DNA of 64,000 bases from Eremophila alpestris peregrina (Eukaryota; Chordata; Aves; Passeriformes; Alaudidae): NCBI GenBank assembly GCA_009792885.1, contig WMCF01000021.1:1405680-1469679 (forward strand), read 5' to 3'. A program made the position numbers and the translations under genes. How positions within the stretch are numbered: position 1 is the stretch's first letter; every line of letters begins with the position of its first letter. Shown here piece by piece: positions 27,140-39,889 of this stretch. The notes under the pieces were generated by a model that was not told where the DNA came from, did not search any database, and saw only the letters and a list, made by a program, of their open reading frames with translations.

Positions 27140-28690
27140 CATTTGGTTTTGTCTGGACTGGGAAGCAAATGTGCATCAGGCTTGTTCTGTGCTTCAGATT
27201 TGGTCATTCTGAGCACCAGATCCTGCTACCGGCTGTGGTCCCACGTGGACCCCCCAAGAGAGGAACAATCAATCACCTCCACTGTCACTTCTCCTCCCTG
27301 CCAGAGTTCCCAGTCCTGGGGACATGCAGAAGGCAGGGCAAGGTCAGTCTGTGCCCGTGTCCATGTCCCTCCCACGCAGAGCCTGTCCTGCCCCAGACCT
27401 TGGGGCACTCAGGGCCATGAGCTCTTCCCCTGGCCAGGTCTGGGGGAAGCTGCTGTGCTAGCAAAGGCAGTGGGTGGGAGTCCTGCAGCTACCCACAGAT
27501 CAGGAGTACTACAGACAATGGCAGACCCAGCTCCTCACACGTCCCTGTCAAAGGAACCCTGTTTCTGAATAATTTACGCAACATTTAGGTGAAAATATTT
27601 TGTATTTTATTCAGTAGATGCATTTTTTTTTATAATGAGGCCCTCATTAAAACCAATATGTGTGTCATATTGTCAGGCAAATATATGTTAAAATGTCACT
27701 TTGAATATGAAATAATACATTTTTAGGGGCTTGACTCATTAAAGAAAAATATAAGCAAAAGAAAATTTCTCTGGGTAAGCCTTTAAGAGCTGGGCGGGAA
27801 ATATTTTCCTGTCTTGCCAAAAAGTTTGAGGTTCTTTTTTTTCCCCCCACCCTCCGCACTTCAGAGAGGCCACAATCCTATGAAGGCTTCCATGAAAATA
27901 AAAGTTGAATAAGGCAGCAGGATACCCTCCTGTCACTCTCTTTTCCCTCCACACCCAGCGGGCAGCCAGGAGCACAGCACAGCCGAGGCTCTGGCTGGCA
28001 GGTCTCACACCTCACCCCATGCACCCACACACAGCCTGCAGCCTCAGCCACTGTCCTTGGAGCTGCTCCTCTTCAGTAACATCATTCACTGGCCAGAAAA
28101 AAATTCCTCTATGCAAAGCCATGCCAAAAAGGCAGATGAGGGCTTCAGCCATGCCCTGAACAGCCCCTCGGAGAGAACAGGTCCTGCCCCCTTACCACAT
28201 TTTAGGAAATTCAATCCAAATCCAACCATTCCTGAATAAAAGTAGTCAAAACTGACATGTTCCAGTTCATTTTGCCAGAGCAAAACCATAATCCAAGCTT
28301 ACTTGTGTTTAAGCAGACAAAACTCCTCTGAAGTGATCTTCATCTACATGCTTAGGCTGTAGACATAGACCAAAGATGTCAGAGGAATCAGGGAAAAGCA
28401 AAAAGTAAAACATAACTAAAAAAGCAAAAGTATGCCCCTCACAGATCTGCAATAATCACTGACATATCAATGATGAAGGCCACAGTAATTTTCTTCTGCT
28501 GTCCAGATGTTGCAAAGGAATACAGCAGCTGTGTCTGGGCAGCAGTGCCAGAGAAGGGCAGTGCAGGCCCATCTCACCTGTCCTTCATCCCTCCCCTTAA
28601 ACCTTCCCCAACCTGCAGGACAAGCCCTTTTGGTCAAGCCTAAGAGGAACTGCTGAGAGCAGCCCCCCACCAAAACCAGCTGCCCCAAAA
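27140..28690. other. Mosaic of moderately GC-rich patches, no gene
   Basis: GC-rich pieces at 27.15-27.57, 27.94-28.20 and 28.53-28.69 kb alternate with AT-rich sequence (27.57-27.84 kb, with a T run near 27834-27842). A plus frame of 141 codons (27143-27568) has no recognisable product. I see no promoter, exon or named repeat. Confidence 0.6.
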
Positions 28691-31600
28691 GCCTTTAAAA
28701 CAGATTACTCCATTCCTGATAAAAGCATTATTTCAAGAGGACTGGAATCTGAAAGCCACTTACAAACAGTAAAGCAGAACCTTTTTTTGCTGACATGTAC
28801 ACAAAGATTCAGGGCAGGACAAACCCACAGGAGCAACCCAAAACCTTCAGTGGACCAGTTCTTCAGTCAGTTAATGGAAAGCCCTCAAAATGAACAACCT
28901 CAGATGCTTCCAGCACCTTCCTAAGACCTGCAGGACTATTTCACTTCAGTTCATCTCTGCACTTCTATGGCTTTTATGTGCAATTAATAATAAAAGTTAA
29001 AGGGTTTGCAGGCCTAAGCCCACTAGCTTTTAACTGCTGAAAAGGTTTAAACTATTTTTTCACTTGTGCTCATTTAGGGATAAGTGTCACCTGTAGGATT
29101 TTGGTATGGAACAATAAGGGGAAAATCAAAATCTCCAATTCTGGGGCATCTCAGAAGCACCTCTTTTGTGAATAGGTGTGTGCCAAATGATAAAATCCTG
29201 TTTTATTGTGTATCTAGTTCCATGGGAGTGCCCAAAATGATGCTGTAAACAAAATTTGCAGCAATTAAAAAAGAAAAAACAAAACCCAAACAAAAAACCC
29301 CATACAATAACACAGTCAGGTGTTAAGAGAATGCTGGGGTGTAGAAGAGTTTTTAAGGTGTTGGAGTCTATTTGTCACCAGGAATAACTATCCACTCATA
29401 CACAACTCAATTCTACTTCTAGAAAACAATCATCAATTCACAGCTTTAAAGAGAAGAAAATATAAAAAAAACTTATGAAATGATAGCTCAGGAAAATGCA
29501 TTTTTCATTCCTAACTATCTAGTTAGTGCATCAAATTACAAAACACCATCTGAGGCAGTTTTCACCACATCACATAAGAGGACATTTCATGAGTGTTACT
29601 GCTCTCATCAGAGTCTAGTAGAGAAAGAAAGAGGGAGTTTGTTTATAGATTCTTTCTTGTTTGTTTTACATTTTCTATGTAGAAAAAAAAAATCCAATAA
29701 CCCACAAAAAGATGTAGGTCAAATGTTCTCATCTCAAATCTTCCTTGATAAGTAGCGATTTAAGAAGTCTATATAAAAATCTGTTATTCCCTTTCAGCTC
29801 ATAGGAAAAAATGTTTCAGAAATAGCACATAAAAAAATATTCAATGTCACTAAAACTGGAATAGAAAATGTTTTATAGATTAACAAACATTGTAATGAAT
29901 TTGCACAACCTTAACTGACTGTATACATAGCATAATGAAATGGTCTACATCCTTTCAAAGAAAAATTAGGTATTCCAGCACACAGCTTTAGAAAAGCATT
30001 GTTCAGAAAAACCTGCATTTTTTCCCAGCTACCATGTAATTTGTGAGATGCATTTTTAAATGATCTGCAACTGCAGCAGGCTTCATCAGTCAGATGATAC
30101 AGATAGATAATTCACCAAACTGTCACATGATCTTCCATCAGTCTAAAAGATGTGAATATATTGCCACAAGCTTTGGGAATAATGGGTGCACCTGTTTACA
30201 GTGTCACCTCTGTTTGCTAATTGTCTCCTTGAGCTACATTTTACTTCTAATGCATTTATTTTTGACAGGCAGTGTCTATTTAGAAATCACATTACTTCAA
30301 GTGCAATTGTTCTTTTGTCTATCAAGTAAATGAAGTGTTGTTATACAGATTTCAGGTTCTGATTAGTGAAGTATCAGCACACCACAAAGGTCAATCAGTT
30401 ATTTACCTGAAGTAATAGAAGTATGACAGGCCTCCCAGATATCCTCTAGATCATGGTATAGCTCATGTTAGTATCAATATTTTGTATTTGAAACGCCTAT
30501 ACATATACCTTACTTTGCATGTATATATTATACAAATGTATTAAATGTACTAAAATAGACTATTGCACATTCCCTGAAGAACATAAGGACAGAAGCACTC
30601 AAGTGGAAAATATCAATGTCAATGCAAACCCAGGTCTCCTGAAATACTGAACCCAGTATTTCAAGTTTAGCCAAGACAATGGTGATAACCAGGGTGTCGG
30701 TCTCACAAATACTTCACAATTGTTTATGCACATAAGCTGTCACACCAAGAAAACTAATGCTTTAAAAACACGGTTTTTTCATTCTGCTTCCTGCTTTTTA
30801 TATCACAGTGAAGCAAAATGTAGTTAAGGTTACTTGCATTAGCTTCAACTAATAAGGTGCCATAAGAAATTAAGATGAGCCACTTGAGGTCTAAGAAAGA
30901 CCACAGGGGATTTTTATTCACACCCATACCCTCATGTCTGCAATGTTATCAACATTCAGTTAAATAACATGTCTCAATAAGTACAAAACCATGTCTTTTT
31001 ATATATATATAGTAACATATTCAAGTAGAACTATAGTGTCAAACAGGAAATTTTGAAAACCTAAATCAGTACATTGATCACAGCCACTTCACTGCATATA
31101 TATTGATCCTATACACACACACACAAAAAAAGGTATTTTAACTGTTTATTACCAAGGTGGAAAATAGCATTACTGTAGTGAAAACAGTGGCTTGTCAAAC
31201 CCTCATTATTTCTCTTGTCCCTCTGTCCAAGTTCCACATCCCACATTCATCTCTGCCATGCAAAGACAAAATGAAGCAGTAGAGCAAAATAATTTTCTAA
31301 AACAAAGGCAAGGTCCAAAGCTGACAAGTACCCATCCTCACCAAGGTCTGGGCACAGCAATCTCAGGGGCTTACCAGGGATTCCCAGCCACCATTGCTCT
31401 TTCACCAGTTTGCCAAAAGAAACACAGACAAAAAGCCACGCATGCCTTAAGTCACATTCTAAATTGGCTCCCAGGAGCATTTCTACCTTGTTCACTAAAG
31501 CACAGGGTATGTTTTCACAGTGTTTAGCATATGCTACGTAACCTGAGCAGGACTTGTATTGTTCCAGTAGTTGTTTTTCTAAAGTATGTTCCCATCAGGA

Positions 31601-33092
31601 CCATAATTACATGCAAAATCCTAGAGTTAGAGTCATTCATAAAGTCACTTGAAATTTTCTCTAACACTTTCTAGCAAGATTAAGGCACATCTTTAAACAG
31701 AATATGGAAGAAATCGCCAATCTTGAGCACAGATACAAACCAATGATAAAAGTTCAAATCACTCCAAGTAACTTATGTATTCCATGACTCAAAACGCTAT
31801 AGGGAAATGTCCCCTGATATATTTTGAAGAGAAGTGCATTTTTCAGGTATTTCTGCAAGTGTAAGCACAATTTAGATAGAGTTAATCAATAGATCTGTAT
31901 TTATGACTAAAGCTCCTGGAAACTTAAGTCTGAAGTTCTCAAACCACACTTCTCCTGCAGCTTCTAAGGTTAAAAATCTCAAGTGCCACACCCTTAGCAG
32001 CAGCAGGATTGAGCCTGATGCCTGTAAAAGAGGCAATGGACATGGAATTGCCATTTCCTTGCTAGCCCAACATCTCTTTGGGAACATGCGTCTCCTACCA
32101 TAGCCTGATGCTGCAGAAAAGAGATCATTTCTGTGGAAAGTGTACAAATTTATTGAATAATTTTACACCTACCCCAAGAGTTATTGTTTTCTTTTACACA
32201 ACAGCAAGCGATCTTTAGGATATCATTTTGCATACAGAGGATACTCTGGCAATAAAGCTGCTTGCCTGAGACTGAATCCTGCCAAGCACTCCTTTTGCAC
32301 ACAAACAGTCTTCTTGAAATCAATGAGATTTCTTGAATGGGCTCTTCACACAACTAAAAGGATCAGGTCCTCAAACAGCAGAAAGTACGGACGACCACGT
32401 TAACATAAAGCATCAGCCAGGAGGAGGTCCTGGCAGTGGACTGAAGTATAGTCACCTACCACACATGGTTAATGAGAAGTGACAGGTCAAATTCAGGTGA
32501 AATGTAATGAGGGGCACTTTCCTGCCTGGAACAAAACCTGTTTCAGAGGTCTAAGCACTGCTTCATGTGCAGTATCAGGCAGTAGCAACGCAATTATCCA
32601 TCATCCAACGAACTGCCAAAGCTTACCAGCATGATGATCACCAAAATAACACAACAAACAGCTTGGGCACACAGAAAAAACACAACCATCTAGCTTCCAG
32701 TACCCACAACTAAACCACAGGAGACTGTCCAGCCCTGGAGACCGGAGGAGAGATTCAGCACAATGCCATGAAAAGCATCCAGGATGTGAAATCATCCTGG
32801 GATTTTATGTACATATACCAGGGAGTTTTCCAAAACCATCAAGGCACTGTTTTCCTGATTACCCTGGGTTCCTCTCACTTCCAACACAGTTCACCTGCAT
32901 GCCTCCCAGACAGCAGCAACACTGGCATGAGGCATCTCACCTCTCTTCCTTTCTTCCCCTTGCAAACACCTCATAGCACTGCTGAGGACCCAGCCAGCCT
33001 TTGACCCTGTTTTACCTCAACTTCTGCACCTCTCCAAAATTGACAATGGAAATATTTAATTCTGTTTCAATCACTGTGTTTCTCTTCTCTTT
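28691..33092. other. AT-rich unique non-coding DNA
   Basis: Low-complexity tracts are A/C-rich at 29265-29302, (TA)n at 31000-31012, and (AC)n followed by A at 31111-31131. Minus-strand and plus-strand frames up to 111 codons have no recognisable product. I found no gene, RNA gene or interspersed repeat. Confidence 0.7.
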
Positions 33093-33420
33093 AATATATA
33101 TTTTAGTACTGGAGGGAAGAGGGGGTGAGGACAGAGCTCTTTGCAAGCAGAACCAACCCTCCTTCGAGGACCCACACAGCGCTCGAATCCAAACAGCAAG
33201 AGGCTCTGGTTAGCTGGGGAGGCTGCACGTCTCAGCAGGGTGTAAAACAAGGATAAACAACAAACTATAACTTAGTGGCAACTTCCGCTCTCCCCCTGCA
33301 GCCCGGGATGTGCGAGACTGGCCACGGAGCGCGTGGGTAAGCGCGGGGAGCACATATGCGGCAGCAGAGTTTGTGGGGAAGGAGGGGAGCACGTGGGTGG
33401 TAGCAATTTAAAAAGCAGCT
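33093..33420 (+). promoter_or_regulatory. CpG-dense patch, candidate promoter and first exon
   Basis: This is the only CpG-dense stretch of the window: about 14 CpGs between 33165 and 33393, nine of them in 33301-33393, where 42 of the first 60 bases are G or C. A TATA-like AATATATATT lies at 33093-33102. The plus strand has a strong donor-like TGG|GTAAGC with the GT at 33337, which would end an exon at 33336. A CACGTG E-box lies at 33391-33396 and a CAGCTG E-box near 33416. An ATG at 33308, with G at -3, opens a frame of ten codons or fewer before the donor. Clustered CpGs surviving in CpG-depleted vertebrate DNA usually mark a germline-unmethylated promoter. The patch is shorter than most annotated CpG islands, and transcription from the minus strand is equally possible. 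Confidence 0.4.
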
Positions 33421-34599
33421 GTGTGTATGTTTTTCCCAGTTAGACTGTGAAATCACAAATGGTGGAATCAGCACTGTAAGCTTAAAGCCACGTTAACCCA
33501 CTTGGCTGCATTTTATTGTTAACTTTGCGTCTACATTTTTTTTTCCTTATTTTTGTAAAGAACACAGAAGGGCTCCTCATCCCAAACACCTCCTTTTATT
33601 AATAAGAGGATAATATGGCACTAAATATTTCTAATGTAGCAATAAAAGGAGGAAGAATTAGAAAGTATTATAAAACAGGACATTTGTGGCCAGAGCCTTG
33701 GGAACATTCATACTGTTACATATACTTTCTCTAAGTAATCAGGAATGTACTGGTATTTTTAAATTATGTATCTCTAATAACACAAAAGTACTTAAGAACA
33801 GAAATAGACAGTAATGGAAAATGCAGTCAACTGTTGACAACATATAGAATTTCAGAAAATAATTTACAGAGAACAGCACAGCAGATGAGTCAAAATTTTC
33901 TCAAAAATATTTCTTGCCTCCGATAGTCCAATGTAATTCATTTTCTATCTCTGTTCATTAATCATTGTTAAAATTAGTGATCCATTTCTTCCACTCTGCC
34001 ATCTGCACTCAGCTTCGTAACAAACATGACACCTTCCTGCATAATAAAACCTGACAACTACGAGGATGCATTTCCAAATAGCTTTCTGCATATTTGCACC
34101 TCTATAACTGATTCCGTTGTCAGACAAAAGTGGATTATTTAACCAGAGTTCTTCTTTATCAATTCAGTACACAGACGTGTGCTTGTGAGGGAGTGCATGC
34201 ATGTGTGTATATAAAATGATCAAGTAAAAATCACTTAATTTGAATTAAAAACAAGCTATACCACTTATCTTTGAATTCTCATGGTAGGTAAAATTAATCA
34301 TATATATGTATGTTAGTTTTAATCTTCTACTATGAAGCTTAAGGATGTAACATTTGGATTGGCTTCATCTTGTAAAGTTTGCATACACTAGAATTATCCT
34401 GACACTCCAATTTCCTCCAAAAGAAAAAAAAAAAATCATATCCAGCTCGGTTTTGTTTCCCAGCCTTTGATCACTGACAATTTCAAATAAATATTTTTAA
34501 GATAAGATGAAATATCCAAGCAATGAGAAGATATAAAAAAGTGCACAGATAAATAATTAAAATTCAGGATGTCATTTCCATCCTGTTCAGGCTAGCCTC
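33421..34599. other. AT-rich non-coding DNA
   Basis: No gene is recognised. A 21-bp perfectly alternating purine-pyrimidine run lies at 34193-34213, the type of sequence that can adopt Z-DNA. An A run occurs near 34421-34434. I see nothing else. Confidence 0.7.
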
Positions 34600-35370
34600 T
34601 AATCTCCTGGTGACAGACAGGGGACCAGAGAACAGGGTTTGGTTCTTGGTCTCATTCCATTCCATCAATAGCCTTGGAAAGCAATGGCAGCAGGGCATCT
34701 GAGTGGTCCCTCAGTAAACGCTAATTACACTTAGATCCCACTGATTAACAGAAGCTGCAGTCCTCAGCACACTGAAAATCAGGCTAATGGTGGGAGCATT
34801 AGGCCATCCACATGCAAGTCAACGTGAACCTGTGCACCAACTGTGAGGAATCTGGTGCCCTGCTCACAGCTCAGTTCCGTGAGCAGAACTGCTGAGCCAT
34901 GAGAGCCTCCCTCCATTCCTGCTCCAAACCTGCTGGGCTGCAGGGAGAGGGCACTGGGGAACACAAAATGCACACCAGAGTCCCCTGGAGGCTAAAGCAG
35001 TTACCAAAACCTTTAAAATACTTTCAGTCAGACCTGAAAAGTATACTAATCTTTAACTGGAATTGGAAAAGAATCATCTTTTCCAGCAGATATTGTCATT
35101 GTTCCATAGCAGCCTCAAACAGTTGTGCCTACCACAAGGTGTGCAGGTTCCCCATAACTCTGCAGACAGAGTGACAAATACAACATTCAAGATGGGAACT
35201 GTTCCTTTTTCATCAGTTTCCTCAATGCTAAGTTTTGAGTCATGGCCACCACAGTCACCTGCAGCCACATTCTAGCTTACCTGCAGGCCAGGTGAGCCCA
35301 CGGCCACCAAGCATCCCCCAGGCACAGCACAGCTGCTGCACACACACCTGGCACCTCCAACAACACATCC
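34600..35370. other. Moderately GC-rich non-coding DNA
   Basis: Composition is higher in G+C than the flanks, with overlapping short frames on both strands and no recognisable product, repeat or promoter. Confidence 0.6.
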
Positions 35371-35410
35371 AGGGCTTGGGAAGAGCTTGGAAGGGCTTGG
35401 GAAGAGCTGG
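35371..35410. repeat. 21-bp tandem duplication, two copies
   Basis: A 21-bp G-rich unit beginning AGGGCTTGGGAAGAG at 35371-35391 is followed at once by a second copy at 35392-35410 that is two bases shorter (GAGCTGG against GAGCTTGGA at its end). It is a small recent-looking tandem duplication, possibly variable in copy number. Confidence 0.85.
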
Positions 35411-38400
35411 CAGCACCCACTGGTAGGTTGTGCTGTGTTCAAGGGATCATGTTCAGTGCCCAGGTTTGCCAGCTGAGCTGCTCACTAAACTTGCACAAGC
35501 TGTCCCTCTTCCCAATGTCCCCATTATTAATGGAGACACTTGTCTCCATTGCCACCCATTGACAAGAAAAGCTAAATGGCTTTCAACAGCATCACCCACC
35601 AAAATCCCTGTAAGCAAACTGTCTCAGTGTAATTTAGTTAACACATCTTCTCTCAATGACCCAGATTTCAACTCTGCACTACCACCAGTATTATTCCTCT
35701 CTCTGATAAGTTTGTGATAGAAGCTGTCAGCGGAAAAAAGATCTTCCACTGCTAACATAATGAAAAACACATATGACATAGACTTTTTGCATCATACATT
35801 TATATGCAGTAAGAACATATATTGCAATGCTTCTTTTTGCAAAATGTAAGGCAGAACTTGAGTATGAGTGCAAAGGGTCAAATCCAAATTGAAGCAACAT
35901 CTCCAACATGCATTATGAGAAGCAGCAGAACACTTGAAGAACAAAGGACCCAATGCCTTCAGATGTGAGTCTCTGCTTACACATGCACAACAGGCCCGAA
36001 GGAGACCAAAGTTTCTGCAAAAAAAAAAATTTTTAAGAAAGCTAAATAATAATTATCTTGAAGGAAGCCTAAAAAATAAATAGATCTTTTTCTTTTTTTT
36101 TTTTTGATACAACACTATCTAATACAACAGCAAATGTATGACAATTTTTGGAAGACAATTTGCATATGACATGAAAGTGTCTGTTCAAAATTTAAACCAG
36201 ATGTGATATAAAACAGCTGAAATCTGAATTTTGGGAAAAATCAAGATGCAAAAAAAGATGTAGCAACTGACTTCTGCTGGATACTGCAAGGGTAAGAGAG
36301 CACTCTTTTTGAAGCATTTAGACTGGAACATCTTTAGGTAACAGAAACACTTTAATAATACTGGTTTTTATTATCTTTCTAAAATACATTTTGTTTTGTG
36401 ATCAAGGGTTTGTTGGGGGTTTTTGTTTGTTTTGTTTACTTATTTTTTTTTAGTTTTTTCTCCATCTGGAAATTGGCTGTCTAGCCTATTTATTAATTTT
36501 CTTCATGTTCTTGTATAGCACTCAGTAAGCATTGGAGAACAACCACTAACTATTCCTTTTATTCTTCCCTTAAAAGAAAAAAAAAATCAAACAGGCATTG
36601 TCTCTATAGCTGCCTCTTTTGCCTTTTAGTTTCCTTTTTTCTTCACATGTCTGCATACTGACACATTCAATTTCAGGTTATCAGCACATCTGAATTACAG
36701 AATACTGATGGGGATAGAGGGCAGGCCTCTCTGGACTGATTAGCATCATTTAAGAAAGCATTCACTTGCTTGCTTCATTGGCTGCAGGGATTCCATGATG
36801 GGTGGCCTTTTAGCATTAGAAGTCAATATGGAGCAATCTCATTTGAATTAAATATGGACAAAAGAAAAGATTTGATTGTGGTTATTCATAGCTAACCTTT
36901 TAATTTCACAAAGCTCTGAAATTTGGGAGTTTGTAAGCCCTAAAACTTAAATATACTTAGTTTTTCATTTCTTTTCAACTCCCTTCTCTTCTCCTCCTCC
37001 AGTTTTTATGTACTTTTTAATTTGTGCAAAACTTAAACCAGAAGCTTATTTCAAAAGAAATGTCTGGATGAATATTCAGGAAAACCTTTTAACCTAGTTA
37101 AACCTACACTGACTATAAAAGGAGGAATGCCTGATTCTAATCCATAAATGTATGTAAATCCACCACTGAAAAACATATTTGTCTCCATCAGACTCATACT
37201 TGTTTCTGAATGGACCATAAATGCAGCCAAGTATTTAATTAACACAAATAATTATGTATGGCCAGTCATTATGACCTTTGTTAACAAGAGCCTAAGTCCA
37301 CAGAAAAGTTGCAGTGATTTAAAGTACAGCAACAGAATCTGATCACAGGGAAACAAATTTCTAGTCTTTCATTAAAATAAAATTATTCTATGAAACAATA
37401 CACAAAATAGAAGTAAAAAGTTCCATCTAACCCATAAAAATCACAGAAATGTTTAATATCAAGCTACAGAAATAGTTGGGAGAAAGTAAGTAAAGCTTGA
37501 GTTTTCTAAGAGATCAAAAGAAGTGCAAAATTTGACTTCCAAGTAGATGAAAGCACAAAAAGTGTAGCCAGCCTCTCTGAATATCTGATCCCTCTGCACT
37601 TGAAGACAGTGGGAGTTTTGCCATTAACTTCAATGGAAGCAAAATCAGACATTGAGAAATGAAGTGGAAATGGCTTTTGCTGAGCTGGGCTGACTGCCAT
37701 GATTTGGGATAAGCTCAGCCTATGAGGAACAGAGGATAAGTATCACACTACGTGTAGCACATGACTTGTCCCTTTGCTGCCTATCCCAACAGACCAGGCT
37801 TCAATTTGAAATATATAGTTAACTCCAGTCCAGACAATTTCCTAGGTATCCTGATGAAGGAGAAAAGTACTAAAAGTCCCTCAGTGAGTGTCTCATGGAA
37901 AAAAAGATTCCAGCAAATCACAGATACCACTGAATCTGGAATCAAGGCCTGTTTAAAGCAATTCCATGGATCATGTTAAAGATCAATCCAACCCCTTAAA
38001 AGGAAACACCAAAATACCTGCATTTCAACCTCCTAGTTGTTTTATGGAAGTTAAGCTTTCACAGAACTGCTCCTGGATTCCTCCATATTCGAGTTTGTTC
38101 CTGCTGTTCTAATACAGAGCATCTAGAGGAAAGAGAATGGAGGTAGGGAATATGTTTCCTGAGGAAACATATGCTTTCAACTTTTTCAAATGGTATGATC
38201 TCACTGTAGCATTGAATAGTTTTAAAACTTAGCTTTTTCAAGCTTCCCTTCTGTACCCAGTTTAACAAAAAATTTGATTTTCGGTTTTTTTCAAACCAAC
38301 ATCCCAGAACTCTGCACTCTCTCACACAGCATTATATCAACAGTATCCTTAGCATGCATTTTGTCCATTTTCAAATGGAATAAGTCTAAATAAAGAAACA

Positions 38401-38857
38401 AAAGCGCTTGGGAGCACTTTCACTGCAGCATAAGCATTCTGCAAAGGCCCTTCACAAATGTTTCCAATATGCTTTATACTGCAACCCAATGTGCAACTTC
38501 TAAACTACACCACCACAAGTAAGAAATTAGAAATGTTGAGGGCTATTGAACACTGAATTTTCACAGTGCATCTGCACAAAGTTATTTAGCACAGATGTTT
38601 CTGTAATTGTGATCCACTGGAAAAACTTAAAGTGTTCAATGGCCCTCACACTTCCACCTGCAGAGCAGTACTGGTCTAGTACAACTATGCTGAGCTGTAA
38701 TGTATAAAAAGCAGCAGCAGAGGCTGGATCTGACTTTGTAAGGATTTTCACAAATAGTGCTATTCTGCTTTGTTTGTGAAGGGGTGCCACGATTTTGGGT
38801 TTTTTCTTTTCGTTTACAAAAAGACCCACATATTAAAAAGGGGTGAAATAGATTTTA
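35411..38857. other. AT-rich non-coding DNA with low-complexity tracts
   Basis: No gene is recognised. A T-rich tract lies at 36087-36105, a G/T-rich low-complexity stretch at 36391-36456 and an A run near 36574-36586. Frames up to 100 codons have no recognisable product. Confidence 0.7.
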
Positions 38858-38912
38858 CATGCCTGGCTTTGAACCTGGGAATCTCCCACAGTGCAACTAA
38901 TTGCATTGCCAA
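38858..38912 (-). repeat. tRNA-like or tRNA-SINE head relic
   Basis: On the minus strand GGTTCAAAGCC (38865-38875) is a perfect match to the RNA polymerase III B-box GGTTCRANNCC. A TGGCAATGCAA word about 35 bp upstream matches the A-box TRGYNNARNNG at all but two positions. The intervening spacing is short for a tRNA, and the expected T-stem (CCAGG against CCAGG) does not pair, so no functional tRNA is encoded. The layout fits a decayed tRNA copy or the head of a tRNA-derived SINE such as MIR. The same bases also lie in a 113-codon minus-strand open frame, so chance cannot be excluded. Confidence 0.25.
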
Positions 38913-39889
38913 CAAGACACAGGAGTACACCCACAAGCAGCATAAAATGTAACTGTGAGGGGTGTGATGGTAAGTCTTTATAAATAATACATTCATCCCA
39001 AGGTGCACTTGTGTCTGTGTTGTTAATGTAGGTATTTTTTCATTAGTAGCTGTAAAGATATCTGGGCAGGTGAACATCAATATGCCTCCAAAGACAATAA
39101 AAATTGGGAAGCAAGAGAACAGGACTAGTTTGTTAAGCAGAATGGTTAGAGACACTCAGTTTGTACAAGAACAAAAGGAAGCGAAGTTCATTACAGCTAC
39201 CCTGTCTCTCCTGTGCATTCCCATGGCCTCAGAAATGTCCAGGAGAGCATCACCCTATTCTAACTGTCCACCAAAGAGTGTGTGTGAGAGACTGCAGAGA
39301 CAGTCAGTATCTTCCTGCCCACAGGAATGACTGAGAATAGCAGGCAGCATGAACCTGGTTAAAGAGTAAGGACCAGTAACTTCAGCTAACCTCTCTTGTA
39401 TATCCCCTAAAAAGGACTAGACAGATTCTTTTAGCTGAGAAAACAAGAGGGAACTGATTAGAGAAAAGATTATAGGCCCTATAAGGATAAGAGAATTTTG
39501 ATATTAAAAAAAAAAATCTTAAGACAGCTATCAGCACACACTGGGCTGTAGAAGTCTATAAAAATTTAGTGATAAGTTGCTGGTTTTCAAAACACAAATC
39601 CATAATGTGGACTCATATTTTGAGCCATAAAAAGTGAGGATAATGGCTAAGTTAGCATTTGAAAATTGGCTGCAGCAACCGCTAAATACATTTTTCAGAG
39701 CATATGAACAATAATGTGACAATTGCTCCCAACTAGATAACCACTTTGTGCTGCTGTCCCACCAGATCTAACAAATGTATCCATGCCAGTTTCTCAGCAG
39801 GAGAGCAGCCAAGATCACTTAATTGCTCCAAGAGTCTATATTTTTACCATTTTTGTTGCTAAGTTGTTCCTTCTCTCATTTGCTACAAC
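38913..39889. other. Non-coding DNA, no gene seen
   Basis: A plus frame (39070-39330, 86 codons, GTG start) and a minus frame (38814-39155, 113 codons, GTG start) overlap. The minus product has two hydrophobic stretches but resembles no known protein. I see nothing else. Confidence 0.65.

Noticed and set aside
33181..33191. B-box-like CTCGAATCC
   Set aside because: Incomplete match and no A-box or cloverleaf nearby.
38814..39155. 113-codon minus-strand frame with two hydrophobic segments
   Set aside because: GTG start, and frames of this length are expected several times by chance in the window; no family recognised.
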